From NCBI RefSeq assembly GCF_024714495.1, contig NZ_JAMZMJ010000003.1, positions 393,697 to 457,696 of the forward strand: a stretch of DNA of 64,000 bases, written 5' to 3'. Position 1 is the stretch's first letter, and each line of letters opens with the position of its first letter. The position numbers and the translations under genes were made by a program. The DNA is from Marinoscillum pacificum. GTDB taxonomy: Bacteria > Bacteroidota > Bacteroidia > Cytophagales > Cyclobacteriaceae. Positions 1 through 10,770 of this stretch are shown here, piece by piece. Under the pieces are notes generated by a model. The model did no database searches. It was not told where the DNA came from and saw only the letters and a list, made by a program, of their open reading frames with translations.

Positions 1-1458
1 AGAGTAGTAAGCAGAACCTCGGTGGAGAAATTTCGAAATACAACGCTTACAGTACCTGAGATTTCTTCGATGCTTCCAGTTGGCTATTTTGTAGAGGGTA
101 GCGGACAAAAGGTCGGAGATAGAATACAACTCAATATTCAATTGATAGAGGCTGCCAGGGATAAGCAAGTTTGGTCTCAACAATACAACAGAGAAGTAAA
201 TGATATTTTTCAATTGCAGGAGGAGATAGCAAGTAGTATTGTTTCTGAGATTCAAGTTGTGATTACGCCAGAAGAGCGTGAATTGATTGCTTCTATTCCT
301 ACAAAAAATATGGATGCTTATGACTTATACCTTAAAGGACGAGCAGCCATAAGAAAAGAAACGATAGAGGGATTGAATGAAGGGATTCCATATTTCAAAC
401 AGGCTATTGATTTGGACAATGAGTTTGGTCTCGCTTATGCTTATTTGGCTATAAGCTACTATTATATTGACATATTCAAGACTGATAAGAAGTATCTGGA
501 TGATGTGAATAGTTTAGCCGATAAGGCATTGTTTTATGCACCTAATTCGCCTGAAAGCTGGATTGCAAAAGGATCCTATTATCAACAGATTGGAGAGTAT
601 AAAGAAACAGAGAAGTACTTTTTGCAAGCTCATAAACTAGCACCAGGATCTTCAGATATTGTCAATCAACTTTCTGATTTCTATACTCGTTATTATCCAG
701 ACACCAATAAGTACCTGGAGTTTGCTTTGAAAGGTGTTCGACTCATTTCTAACAGTAAGGATTCATTGACCACAAGTTATTTGTATCTGCATTTGAGTAA
801 TGCTCTGATTCAGAATGGCTTTGTGGATGAAGCACTTGTATATGCTAATAAGTGCCTCGAATACTTTCCTGAGAATCCATATGGTTATATCAAGCCCTAC
901 ATTCTTTATGTGAAAAATCGAGATATCGCTCAAACGCGTAACATGTTGCTCAATGAATTCAAGAAGGATACCACACGTTTTGACATACTTCAAGAAATTG
1001 GCAAACTGTACTATTGCGAAGGTAATTTTGATAAAGCCTATGAAGTTTATGATCGATTTATCAAGCTGAGAGATCGATTGGGCATGGATGTTTATCATTT
1101 TGAATATTTGAAAATAGCTGATACGTTCATCAGAAAAGGTGAGCAGGAGCGAGGAGAGCAATATATCGAGGGATTCAAAGAGTTTGCAGATGGTGATAAA
1201 TCCAGGTATAAGGATATTCATTATGTCGCATACTATACCTATACAGGTCAACTAGATAGCGCAGAATACCACATGAAGCGATTCGCTGAACTCGATGGAT
1301 TTCAGTACTGGATATTGCTATTCATAGAAGATGATCCAGGGATGGCTCCAATCAAAAACAAAAAATGGTTTAAAGAATCACTTTCCAAATTAAGAAACAC
1401 CTTCTGGAGTGATCACGAAAAACTCAAAGCAAAGCTGGAAGAAGAAGATTTGATTTAA
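1..1458 (+). CDS. TPR-repeat protein with TolB/FlgO-like N-terminal segment (5' truncated by window edge)
   Basis: The reading frame is open to base 1, and the residues before the first possible GTG (position 22) read RVVSRTS, which continues the family motif 'VVSRTSV..Y......PEIA'. The gene therefore starts outside the window. The first ~100 visible residues resemble the TolB/FlgO-like domain that follows a regulator domain in many Bacteroidota adenylate-cyclase- or HTH-linked proteins. Residues ~110-420 are helical TPR-type repeats (for example AYLAISYYYIDIF and EYFPENPYGYIKPYILY). No membrane segment is seen in the visible part. The role is probably protein-protein interaction in a regulatory protein; the effector domain, if any, lies upstream and cannot be seen. 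Confidence 0.75.
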   Translation, partial: RVVSRTSVEKFRNTTLTVPEISSMLPVGYFVEGSGQKVGDRIQLNIQLIEAARDKQVWSQQYNREVNDIFQLQEEIASSIVSEIQVVITPEERELIASIPTKNMDAYDLYLKGRAAIRKETIEGLNEGIPYFKQAIDLDNEFGLAYAYLAISYYYIDIFKTDKKYLDDVNSLADKALFYAPNSPESWIAKGSYYQQIGEYKETEKYFLQAHKLAPGSSDIVNQLSDFYTRYYPDTNKYLEFALKGVRLISNSKDSLTTSYLYLHLSNALIQNGFVDEALVYANKCLEYFPENPYGYIKPYILYVKNRDIAQTRNMLLNEFKKDTTRFDILQEIGKLYYCEGNFDKAYEVYDRFIKLRDRLGMDVYHFEYLKIADTFIRKGEQERGEQYIEGFKEFADGDKSRYKDIHYVAYYTYTGQLDSAEYHMKRFAELDGFQYWILLFIEDDPGMAPIKNKKWFKESLSKLRNTFWSDHEKLKAKLEEEDLI

Positions 1459-1858
1459 TAGAGCATTTAAATAATGGTCCAATTAAAGAGCAAATCTTAC
1501 CTACTCGTTATATTTCAAACGCAAGAATGACCCTGATCTTAAATGTAAATAAGTCTAAAAATTAAGTCACTAATTCTTTCCAATAGGCTTGTAAAATCCT
1601 GATTATGGAAAGTTTCATTTTCCTCAAATTTCTTCACCTGCAATTACCTGTTCAAAATTATATTGATAGGTGATTTCCATAGGTTTTTAGCATTTCGCAC
1701 GTGATTCACTTACAAGGATTGCTGAATTTTTAATGACGGTAATAAATTGATAATCAATAAGTTGTGATTGATGTGTGGGCTGTTTTATCTTGACTGACAG
1801 CTACATCAACCTGTTGAGTATTACTATGTATTAGTCACACTTTTCACAGCATTTAACC
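1459..1858. other. Intergenic region, 400 bp, AT-rich
   Basis: I see no convincing ORF, hairpin terminator or RNA here. It should carry the promoter of the downstream giant secreted protein, but I could not pick a promoter with confidence. Confidence 0.5.
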
Positions 1859-4800
1859 ATGAATCAATTTGTTATTTTTCGAACAGTAATTGCTACGATT
1901 TTTTGCAGTTTCTCATTTGTTGTTTTTTCACAAACTACCTCCTGGACAGGTACTTCAAGTGAGGAATGGAGAGAAGTAACTAACTGGACTAATGGAGTCC
2001 CGGATGCAACCAAGGATGCAGTTATAGGTGATGCAAATTTTGTTGGACCCAACCAACCCACTCTTGAAAGAGGAAAAGGTAGTGGAGAGTGCAAGAGTTT
2101 AAACATCGGAAGTGGGGTACAAACATGCACTTTGACATCTCTGGATAATCTCTATGTTGGCGGGGATATTACTATTGGAAATAATGGAACTATTCTTCAT
2201 ACTCATAACAATATTTCCCTTACGGGAGATTTTCTAAACTCTGGTGTCTATACCGCTTCTGGTAAAAAAAGAACCGTAATTTTTGAAGGAGAATCACAGA
2301 TGATTGGAGGATCTAGTTTTACCACTTTTGAACAAGTAAGAATTGAATCGACTAGTACAACTACCTTAGATCAAAACATTGTAATAGAGGAAGAGTTAGC
2401 AGTAATTGGAGTTTTAAATCCAACTGCTAGCTTTTCAGTGAGTGGAACAGGAAGCATTGAACTTCAGGGTTTAGGAACCATTAAAGTAATGGCAAGTACT
2501 TATGCTGCAAACTATTTGAATTCTGGTGGTTTAACTTTTAAGAAATCTTTGGGAACTGTAGATTATGCTGCTGCAGCAATTGATCAAACAGTTGATGAAA
2601 CAATCGATTATCGTACGTTGCGAATTTCTGGAGGAATGACTAAAACCTTGCAGGCCAATACAACGGTTCGGAATTATTTGCAGATAGAAGAAGGTACTTT
2701 GGATATTGCAACTTTTACAATCGATAGAAACAATAATGGAGGGTTTTTGTCAGTCGCATCAGGAGCTACTCTTAGAATTGGTGGAACACAGTCTTTTCCC
2801 TCAAATTATGCTACGCATATTTTAGCCAGTGCAAGTACTGTAGAGTATTACGGTGCTAACCAAGTCGTGGCGTCAGAAGATTACGGTAATTTAATTTTGA
2901 GTAGTTCAGGTGGAGCAGTGATAAAAACAATGCCAGTGGATCCTATGACTATTTTAGGAGATTTGACGAGCAGTGCTTCATCAGGTTCATTGAGTTTCAC
3001 TGCCTCAGGTTCGGTGACTGTTTTTGGTGATGTAACTCTTGGTGCCAATACAATATTTGATGGTTCTACACATGAGCACCAGTTCTGGGGTGACTGGACC
3101 AATGAAGGGGTATTTACAAATACCAGTGGTAAATTGGTTGCGAATGGTGGTAACAATTCATGGAGTGGGGCAGGTTCTTTTGCCCTTGGTGATGTTGAAA
3201 TAAATGCCGCAAAGGTGACTCTAAATGCGGGTAGTAATTTAGATATTTCGGGATATTTTGTTTCAGGTACAGGAGGAAGTTTCACTCATTCCGGTGGGGG
3301 TTCAGGAGCTGTGAATATGTCATCATCCAATGATATCCTGGCTGGTAACTTCGTATTAAGTAGCCTGACCATTGAGTCTGGAGCCAGTATCAATGCTTCC
3401 TTGGTATTCACTATTTCAGGAGATTTAATAGTTGATGGAGCTTTAAATTGTCAAAGTACCAATCATTTAGTTTTTACAGGTGTCAATAAAGTGGTCTCGG
3501 GATCAGGTGCTATTCAGTTTAACCATCTATCCATTCCTACAGGTAGTAGTATTACTACGTCAAAAAGTTTATCAATCGGAGGCAATGTGCTGATATCTGG
3601 AGCTTTTACCGCAACTGCTGGCACCATAACATTTAATGGGAATTCAAATCTATCAGGGACTATTAGTGTCTTTGACTTATTAGTGGATAATGCTTCCAAC
3701 CTTACAATGGGTGTTGACGCTTCACTGAACATCGCCGGAACGGATGGTGTAATTGGTACAGGTATATTTGATCCTACTTCTAATATTCCAAATACGGTAG
3801 CATATAATTCTTCAGGTGCACAAATTATTTCATTTAGTGATTTTTATAATCTCAGTTTTTTGAATGGAGATACTAAGAGTACTTCGGCCGGAATTACAGT
3901 GTATGGTGATTTAATTATTGGTACCGCCACAACTTTTTCAGGAAGTACGTTCAGTCATACCATACAAGGTAATTGGAAGAATCAGGGTAGTTTTTTGCCT
4001 GGGTCTTCTACCATCATTTTATCTGGATCAATCAGTAGTACAATAGATGGTGTTACAACTTTCAATGCTCTTACAGTCAATAAAACGGATGATCACGAGT
4101 TAACATTAAATAATGATGTAACAGTTGCTTCGCTGGATATGACTGCAGGTCTAATGAGGACCGGAGCTAGTTCCATAACTATAACTTCAACCAGAGTTGG
4201 AAATGGAATTATATTGGGAACCATTACTCGTCAGCATGCCTTTACCACAGGTACAAATTATGCCTTTGAAGGACCAAATAACTTTATTCAATTTGCCGCG
4301 ATTGTTGGAACCATTAATGAGATTACTGTGGTAGTAGACAATGAATCACCTTCAACCTTTCCATATAGAGAGTCAATAAATAGGGTGTATGATATTGCAG
4401 TATCAGGAGCCATTACTTCTTATTTGGCAACAGTAAGATTTCATTATGAAACAGCAGAGTTAAATGGGAATGACGAAAATAATTTGTCATTGTGGAATGA
4501 TCAGGGAATTACCTCATGGATATCCCTTGGTTTACTTAGTAGTAACAGTGCATTAGATAACTGGGTCGAGCAGACAGGTTTAGGAAGCCTGGAAAATAAG
4601 TGGTCTTTGTCGGATGGTCTTAAAGTGCTGAGCTGGACCGGGATTAATAGTTCATCTGTCTCTGATCCGGGCAATTGGAGTCTTACTGCCGGAGTGACTA
4701 CTGCGCCTCCAGGTCCTGATGATGTTGTAGTATTTGGAGATTTTGCATTTGCAAACCATCCTGTTTTTGATGCTAATACTACGATCAAACGTATGATTTT

Positions 4801-7800
4801 CGAGTCTACCCAACCAACTACAGTGTCGATAGGTGCGGGGGATACTTTGATTATTTCAGGGGATATTTTAGGAGATTGGACATTAGGAAATGCAACACAC
4901 GCTATCAACGTAGGTGGAGAAGTATTGATGGTTAATGGGAATTTGGAATTAAGTGATGGTACAACTGGTCATGCGGTAAATCTTACTGCGACTAGTGGTT
5001 CTATTAGTGTGTTAGGTAATTTCATTCAAGATGGAGGTTCAGTTGTAAGCTTTACCAACACTGCTACTTTACATGTTGAAGGAGATTATCTGTATGGAGA
5101 TGGGACATTTGTTTCAGGCAATAGTACTGTAGTTTTTGACGGTGCCAACAATCAATTGGTTGCAGGTCTAAATTACCATCATTTGACAATCGATAAAAGT
5201 AGTGGATTAGTGACTACTGGAGATGCCATTCAGGTTAATGGAGATTTTCTTCTTTCGGATGGAGAATTTAACCTCGATCATAACCTCGATCTTAACGGTG
5301 ACTTTACTGTTGATACTGGAACTATTTTTAACTCTGGAAATGGAAATAGCATATCGCTTGCAGGAAGCATGCTATTCAATGGAACTTTTAACTCAGAGAC
5401 TACCAATTTTATTCTTGATGGGACTACAGATCAAGACGTAGTATCGGCTACTTTTTACAATATAGAAGTGAATAAAGCTTCAGGAGTAGCCAATATGGTG
5501 GGTGATATTTCAATAAAAGGTAATGCTCAAGTGAATAATGGAACTTTAGATGTTGGGACCCATTCAATAACTCGTACATCCAGCGGTGGAGCAGCTATCA
5601 TAAGTTCAGGAGGAACAGCACTTTTTGCTGGAGGGAGTACTCAGGTGCAAAATTTTGCAACAATGATCATTGACCCGGCAAGTACAGTGCATTTTAATGG
5701 GTCAATTTCCCGAGTTATTCCTCCATTTAATTATGGAAATCTTATTATTTCAAATGCAGGAACCAAGTCTTTGATAGGTAATACCGGTGCTCAAAGTCTT
5801 ACGGTAGAATCAGATGGAACACTCGATATTTCTGGGTATTCATTTTCATTGGGAGGGGATTTGACAGTTCTGGGCGAACTGGAAACAACTGATAGCTATT
5901 TGGAGCTCAACGGTACTGATGATACAATAGAAGGAACCATAACATTTGATGCAGTGCAGATTAATGGAAGTTACGATTATGTATCAGGGAGTCCAACCTT
6001 TGCAGGTCATGTAGAAATAGGCTCAACTGGAGATCTTGACTTAGGAACAGCAACCGTTGTAGTTTCTGGCAATTATATCAATAGAGGGATCACACAGTCT
6101 AATGGTGTAGTTACATTTACAGGCACTCAACAACAAACAATCAGGTTGCTGAACGCTATATCATCTTCTTCAACTGGTGTTATCAATTTCAACGGAAATG
6201 TTGCTCCGGTGTTGAGTTCTACCTCATCACCTCAATACGCCACAGTCAACATCAACAATACGGCTGGTATCACACCATCTTCACCATGGACTGTGGAGGT
6301 AAATATGAATATAGCGAGTGGAGCATCTTTTAATGGCGGATCGCTTACTCATACGATCAAAGGGAATTTTAACAACAATGGGACTTTCACAAGTGAAGGA
6401 GTAGTGAATTTTAATTCAATTAATTTTCCAACATCCATTACTTTAGGAGATGATTTTACCACCTCTGGGCTGGTTGTTTTCGGAGGGGATCAAGCGGTTA
6501 CGCTGACTGATAACACACCTCAGTTCAACCTTGTAACCATCTCCAATTCTAACTTATCTGGAATATCTGCAAGCTCTAACTGGCAGGTTGAGAGTGGCTT
6601 ATACATAGATTCTGAAGGTACTTTTAAAGCGGGATCGTTTTCGCATACCGTTTCTGGAGATTTTGTAAATCAGGGAATTCTGGATGGGGAGTCATCTACA
6701 ATGATTTTTGATGGCAATACTGGTTCAGATGTGATTGCAGGGAGTGGTGTTAGTACGTTTAATCATTTGACAATTGCAACCGGTACTGTTCTAGAAGTTC
6801 TCTCTTCCATACAGGTTACTGGTGATATGGTAAACAATGCTACTACACTAGATCTTGCGAGTAGTGTGGTTGAATTTACAGGCACTGAGGTTTCCAATAT
6901 CTCTGGAAATGCAATCAATTTTAATGATATGGTTATTAATAAAAATGGTAATTCTGTCGAATTGGGTGTGAATATAAGTGTAGATAATACAGTATCAATG
7001 ACCGATGGGTTCTTGGATTTGAATGGAAATACTTTAACCATTTCTAATCCAATATCAACCGCAATCAATAGGACTAATGGGTTGATTTTAAGTGAGCTTT
7101 CAGATAATACAAGTAGAGTAGATTGGGCTGTAGGTACAGAATTGGGCGCTCATGAAATTCCTTTTGGGAATGCAAGTGGAGATTATATCCCATTTGTTTT
7201 TGATCTTAATTCCGGGGACGCGGGATTGTTGTCGGTAGCCACTTATCCAACTGCAACTAATAATTTGCCTTTGCCATCGGGAGTATTGCATGTTAATCGC
7301 GGAAATTTTGATAACAGTGCTAATGTAGTTGATCGCTTCTTTCAAATAGATCTATCTGGGGATACTACTCCAAATGCATCCATTACTTTATCTGCATCTG
7401 CATCGGAGGTTGGGTCTATTATTAATTTGGTAGGCCAAAGGTGGAATGGCACTAATTGGGATGGTCCTCTTCCAGGGCAATCTAATACTTCGAATTCTGT
7501 GACTATTCCGAATGTTACACAGTTTTCGCCTTGGGTTATGTCAGGAAATGATACGCCTCTCCCTGTGGAGTTGGTGGCTTTCAATGCTAATCAAGTGAAA
7601 GAAGAAGTAAAACTGGAATGGCAAACCGCTTCTGAGCAAAGCAATAAAGGGTTTTTTATAGAGAGATCAGATGATGGTCATTTATTCCACAGCATTGGCT
7701 TTAAAGAAGGAAAAGGTGACTCTAAGGAAATAGAGAATTACAGTTTTGAGGATTTTGATCCGATAAAAGGCCTTGGTTACTATCGATTAAAGCAAGTGGA

Positions 7801-8122
7801 TTTTGATGGCGCTTTTGAATACAGTGCTATTAAGTCAGTGATATGGGAAGGTATCAATGATAAATCAATTTCTGCGTACCCGAATCCCCTTAAAGGGTCG
7901 TATTTGAAGTTGCATTCGAGTGGTTTTAGTAACACAGAAATTCAAGTTTTAATCAGAGACTTAAACGGTGAGCTTGTGATGAAGGAGATTATTCATGTGG
8001 ACTATGATCAGGAACTATCAGAGTTATTGTTGCCTAAAGATTTGGCAAAGGGGCTTTATATAATTGAGTTTACACAAAATGAGTTTACACTTCAAGAAAA
8101 GTTATTATACCAGGGTCTTTAA
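1859..8122 (+). CDS. Giant secreted beta-helical repeat protein with C-terminal type IX secretion sorting domain
   Basis: This 2087-residue protein begins with a signal peptide (hydrophobic residues 5-22, cleavage expected near FSQ-TTS). It then has long Gly/Ser/Thr/Asn-rich beta repeats of the kind GDF...GTF...SGNS..F.G, predicted to form a right-handed beta-helix or stacked beta solenoid. Two SWTG...NW cap-like modules start near residues 28 and 924, suggesting a two-part architecture. Residues ~1900-1990 (LPVELVAFNANQV...WQTASEQSNKGF.IERS) match the domain that commonly precedes T9SS tails. The last ~85 residues (YPNPL...KGLYIIEF) are a type A sorting domain, so the protein should cross the outer membrane by T9SS and be anchored or released. 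It is probably an adhesin or matrix protein; its ligand is unknown. Confidence 0.88.
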   Translation: MNQFVIFRTVIATIFCSFSFVVFSQTTSWTGTSSEEWREVTNWTNGVPDATKDAVIGDANFVGPNQPTLERGKGSGECKSLNIGSGVQTCTLTSLDNLYVGGDITIGNNGTILHTHNNISLTGDFLNSGVYTASGKKRTVIFEGESQMIGGSSFTTFEQVRIESTSTTTLDQNIVIEEELAVIGVLNPTASFSVSGTGSIELQGLGTIKVMASTYAANYLNSGGLTFKKSLGTVDYAAAAIDQTVDETIDYRTLRISGGMTKTLQANTTVRNYLQIEEGTLDIATFTIDRNNNGGFLSVASGATLRIGGTQSFPSNYATHILASASTVEYYGANQVVASEDYGNLILSSSGGAVIKTMPVDPMTILGDLTSSASSGSLSFTASGSVTVFGDVTLGANTIFDGSTHEHQFWGDWTNEGVFTNTSGKLVANGGNNSWSGAGSFALGDVEINAAKVTLNAGSNLDISGYFVSGTGGSFTHSGGGSGAVNMSSSNDILAGNFVLSSLTIESGASINASLVFTISGDLIVDGALNCQSTNHLVFTGVNKVVSGSGAIQFNHLSIPTGSSITTSKSLSIGGNVLISGAFTATAGTITFNGNSNLSGTISVFDLLVDNASNLTMGVDASLNIAGTDGVIGTGIFDPTSNIPNTVAYNSSGAQIISFSDFYNLSFLNGDTKSTSAGITVYGDLIIGTATTFSGSTFSHTIQGNWKNQGSFLPGSSTIILSGSISSTIDGVTTFNALTVNKTDDHELTLNNDVTVASLDMTAGLMRTGASSITITSTRVGNGIILGTITRQHAFTTGTNYAFEGPNNFIQFAAIVGTINEITVVVDNESPSTFPYRESINRVYDIAVSGAITSYLATVRFHYETAELNGNDENNLSLWNDQGITSWISLGLLSSNSALDNWVEQTGLGSLENKWSLSDGLKVLSWTGINSSSVSDPGNWSLTAGVTTAPPGPDDVVVFGDFAFANHPVFDANTTIKRMIFESTQPTTVSIGAGDTLIISGDILGDWTLGNATHAINVGGEVLMVNGNLELSDGTTGHAVNLTATSGSISVLGNFIQDGGSVVSFTNTATLHVEGDYLYGDGTFVSGNSTVVFDGANNQLVAGLNYHHLTIDKSSGLVTTGDAIQVNGDFLLSDGEFNLDHNLDLNGDFTVDTGTIFNSGNGNSISLAGSMLFNGTFNSETTNFILDGTTDQDVVSATFYNIEVNKASGVANMVGDISIKGNAQVNNGTLDVGTHSITRTSSGGAAIISSGGTALFAGGSTQVQNFATMIIDPASTVHFNGSISRVIPPFNYGNLIISNAGTKSLIGNTGAQSLTVESDGTLDISGYSFSLGGDLTVLGELETTDSYLELNGTDDTIEGTITFDAVQINGSYDYVSGSPTFAGHVEIGSTGDLDLGTATVVVSGNYINRGITQSNGVVTFTGTQQQTIRLLNAISSSSTGVINFNGNVAPVLSSTSSPQYATVNINNTAGITPSSPWTVEVNMNIASGASFNGGSLTHTIKGNFNNNGTFTSEGVVNFNSINFPTSITLGDDFTTSGLVVFGGDQAVTLTDNTPQFNLVTISNSNLSGISASSNWQVESGLYIDSEGTFKAGSFSHTVSGDFVNQGILDGESSTMIFDGNTGSDVIAGSGVSTFNHLTIATGTVLEVLSSIQVTGDMVNNATTLDLASSVVEFTGTEVSNISGNAINFNDMVINKNGNSVELGVNISVDNTVSMTDGFLDLNGNTLTISNPISTAINRTNGLILSELSDNTSRVDWAVGTELGAHEIPFGNASGDYIPFVFDLNSGDAGLLSVATYPTATNNLPLPSGVLHVNRGNFDNSANVVDRFFQIDLSGDTTPNASITLSASASEVGSIINLVGQRWNGTNWDGPLPGQSNTSNSVTIPNVTQFSPWVMSGNDTPLPVELVAFNANQVKEEVKLEWQTASEQSNKGFFIERSDDGHLFHSIGFKEGKGDSKEIENYSFEDFDPIKGLGYYRLKQVDFDGAFEYSAIKSVIWEGINDKSISAYPNPLKGSYLKLHSSGFSNTEIQVLIRDLNGELVMKEIIHVDYDQELSELLLPKDLAKGLYIIEFTQNEFTLQEKLLYQGL

Positions 8123-8126
8123 TTTT

Positions 8127-8903
8127 TTAAACCTTTAATGCAAATTCATAATACTTCGTATGTCTCACAAACCCCATTTTTTCATAAATACCAATACCAT
8201 CTTCTGTCGCTTGGAGAATTGCGGTTTCATATCCTAGACTCTTAGCCTTATTTAGAATGTAACTCATCATAGAAGAACCTATTCCTTTTCCACGATAACT
8301 TTCTAAGGTGGCTAAACCATAGATGCCAATGGTCTTCTTATCTGTTGGAAACAACTCAACAGTAGATACAGGCACACCATCGAAGTGGTGAATCAGTAAA
8401 ATGATTCTATTAGCTGAATCCAGGAATGATGCCTTAGTCTGCTGATAATATGTGATTACATTTTGATCTGCAGGTGTCCAATTGCTGGCCAATACTTTGG
8501 AGTATGAACCCAGTAATTCAGTAGACGTGACTTGTTGAATGTTGGAGTGAAGGGGATGTGATTTGTTTTCATATTTAGTCAGGTCGAGAGTCATCCCAAC
8601 TTCCTCACCCTGCACACTAATACCTAAGTCATTAAAGTAAGATGAAACTTTTGAGGTCAGGTTTTCATCATTGATCCAAATACAAAAGTCTAAATTTTGA
8701 TTTCTGTAGTGATTTATTCCTTGTTCTAATTCTGCTTTTTGAAGGTCACTTCCATTGGTGATATGGAGAATATTGAAGGTATCACAAGAAAGGCCACTGT
8801 CTACGAAAGTCAGGTTTGATGATTTATGAACATGCATACCATCGGTTAATTCGGGAACCATGTTAGCATGAAGGTTGAAGTTGGTTTCTATTGCTGATAT
8901 CAT
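8127..8903 (-). CDS. GNAT family N-acetyltransferase
   Basis: The C-terminal ~120 residues carry the GNAT acetyl-CoA motif (YRGKGIGSSMM, R-x-x-G-x-G type). Before it is a beta-strand GIYGLATLE and after it the typical terminal segment IGIYEKMGFVRH. The N-terminal ~120 residues are a divergent half with no recognised motif, as in two-domain GNAT proteins. It starts 4 nt after the stop of the upstream carbamoyltransferase on the same strand, so the two are almost surely co-transcribed. The substrate is unknown; a small-molecule or amino-sugar acceptor would fit the pairing, but that is inference. Confidence 0.85.
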   Translation of the reverse strand: MISAIETNFNLHANMVPELTDGMHVHKSSNLTFVDSGLSCDTFNILHITNGSDLQKAELEQGINHYRNQNLDFCIWINDENLTSKVSSYFNDLGISVQGEEVGMTLDLTKYENKSHPLHSNIQQVTSTELLGSYSKVLASNWTPADQNVITYYQQTKASFLDSANRIILLIHHFDGVPVSTVELFPTDKKTIGIYGLATLESYRGKGIGSSMMSYILNKAKSLGYETAILQATEDGIGIYEKMGFVRHTKYYEFALKV

Positions 8904-8907
8904 CTAT

Positions 8908-10605
8908 TTATTTGGTAATTAGATAGTTGCCTATGAATAGAGCGTCAATTCCAGTGCTGTAGAAACATTTTATCGCGTCACTAGGAGTGTTAACAATTGG
9001 TTCACCCATTACATTCATGGAAGTATTCAATACGATTGACTCCCCTGTAATGGTTTCAAATTCTTTTATTAATTGCCAGAATAACGGGTTTTGTTCTTTT
9101 TTAACCAATTGCGGACGAAGCGTTCCGTCTTCATGAACCACGGCAGGAATTTGATTTATCTTACTTTCCACACAATCAAAGGAAGCCATCATAAAGAATT
9201 CGTCTTTGCTGTCAAGGAGGTATTTGTCCCTGCTCTCAAATAAGAGACTTGGGCAAAAAGGCCTGAAAGATTCTCTGAATTTGACTCGTTCATTGAGTAT
9301 GGCTTTGTTTCCTTTCATTAATGGACTCATCAAAATGGAGCGATTACCTAATGCTCTAGGTCCGCTTTCCATTCGTCCCTGAAACCATCCAATGATTTTG
9401 TTTTCAGAGAGTAGTTGAGCTGCAGTTTTTGCAGGTTCATCCAGGTATTGATAGTTGAGTTTAGATAGCTGCAAGTGACCTTCGATCTCTTTATTGGAAT
9501 ATTCAGGGCCTCCATAAAGTGAGTCTAATGTACTTCCTTCAAATGAATGATGTTTGTAATATTCCAATAGCGCAGCACCAACTGCTACTCCTGAGTCTCC
9601 TGGATTCGGATAGATGTGTTGTTTTTCGATGCCAATAGACGCTCGGTTATTCCAAAGTCGTTGGTTGAGTTTTACGTTGAGCATAACTCCACCAGCAAAA
9701 CATGTCTTTTTTATCCCAGTTTGATCTACCCAGCCTTTTACGAGTTCGATGACCGATTCTTCTAGTTTCCTTTGAGCCTCTGCTGCGATGTTTTCTTTCC
9801 CATATTTCTGAATGAGCTGTTCTACTTCCGACGATTTGGTCAAATGATATTGACTTGCACCTTTTTCATTCCAAACATAGGGAGCCCCTAAATCAACTTC
9901 CTTCTTAAGTTCTGTACCTTCAAACTCTGGGAAATATGGATCGAGTAAGCCTTTACATACATTGTAATCTCCATATGGAGCCAATCCCATAGTTTTCCCT
10001 TCGCCATCACCGTGGATCCAATGTAAACCTTCAGTGACGAGACTATACGCCCATCCAATTGCCGCCTCACTTCCATATTTTTTAAGTGGAGTAATTTGAT
10101 TGCCCTCTGCCAACCAGACTGTTGTGCAGGTGTTGTCTCCAATTCCATCAATGGTGAATATCAGGTGTTTGTCAGTATCAGATTGCGTGTAATAAGCACT
10201 TGCGGCATGACACAAATGGTGATCATATGATTTGATTTGTCCTTCATATTGAGCGAAGGCTTCTTTATAAATTGGAGCTCTCAGCCAGCTAGTGTCGAAT
10301 GGTGATCGAAACATTAGTTTGAACACCTTTCGAAATATGCGTTGTTTCCAATTGAAGCTCTCAGAGATATTGAAAATGGTTTTGAGCCCATCTGGAATTT
10401 GTAACCATGGAATGCTCACATAGTCAACATCATTGATTGACTCGAGTCCAGCTGCTGCCAGGCAATAATGTATAGCATTTAGTGGAGTATCTCCGCTATG
10501 TTTTACTCTATTGAAACGTTCTTCCTGTACGTCGGCAATGATTTTTCCATCTACAATTATAGCTGCGCTTGAGTCATGACCTTCATGTATACCCAGTATT
10601 GTCAT
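8908..10605 (-). CDS. Carbamoyltransferase, NodU/CmcH/TobZ family
   Basis: The protein opens with ILGIHEGHDSSAAIIVDG, the hallmark N-terminus of O-carbamoyltransferases. It has the Kae1-like metal/ATP site DHHLCHAASAYY near residue 130 and the C-terminal domain motif GRMESGPRALGNRSIL. Known members use carbamoyl phosphate and ATP to make a carbamoyl adenylate and transfer the carbamoyl group to a hydroxyl on a natural product or sugar. The start chosen (10605, 565 aa) puts the family motif at the N-terminus; an in-frame ATG at 10659 would add 18 residues. It is the first gene of a two-gene unit with the GNAT protein. No biosynthetic cluster surrounds it, so the acceptor cannot be predicted. 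Confidence 0.92.
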   Translation of the reverse strand: MTILGIHEGHDSSAAIIVDGKIIADVQEERFNRVKHSGDTPLNAIHYCLAAAGLESINDVDYVSIPWLQIPDGLKTIFNISESFNWKQRIFRKVFKLMFRSPFDTSWLRAPIYKEAFAQYEGQIKSYDHHLCHAASAYYTQSDTDKHLIFTIDGIGDNTCTTVWLAEGNQITPLKKYGSEAAIGWAYSLVTEGLHWIHGDGEGKTMGLAPYGDYNVCKGLLDPYFPEFEGTELKKEVDLGAPYVWNEKGASQYHLTKSSEVEQLIQKYGKENIAAEAQRKLEESVIELVKGWVDQTGIKKTCFAGGVMLNVKLNQRLWNNRASIGIEKQHIYPNPGDSGVAVGAALLEYYKHHSFEGSTLDSLYGGPEYSNKEIEGHLQLSKLNYQYLDEPAKTAAQLLSENKIIGWFQGRMESGPRALGNRSILMSPLMKGNKAILNERVKFRESFRPFCPSLLFESRDKYLLDSKDEFFMMASFDCVESKINQIPAVVHEDGTLRPQLVKKEQNPLFWQLIKEFETITGESIVLNTSMNVMGEPIVNTPSDAIKCFYSTGIDALFIGNYLITK

Positions 10606-10770
10606 TCGGATATTTTTTGGAGTATTAGTTGAATCACATATATTCCTTTTAGGAATCAAAACAGGTTGAAAGTTAATGATTCATTCATGTATATGAATCT
10701 GAAAACTAACACATCTTTCGAATCCACAGAGTGTTAATGTTCTGTTAATGATGGGCGGCGAATCAACCTG

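Noticed and set aside
2881..4908. Long antisense ORFs inside the giant repeat protein gene
   Set aside because: They are mirror frames of a low-complexity Gly/Ser/Thr-rich gene and show no signal, motif or spacing of real genes.
9888..10151. 87-codon minus-strand ORF overlapping the carbamoyltransferase
   Set aside because: It lies wholly inside the carbamoyltransferase gene in another frame and shows no domain.
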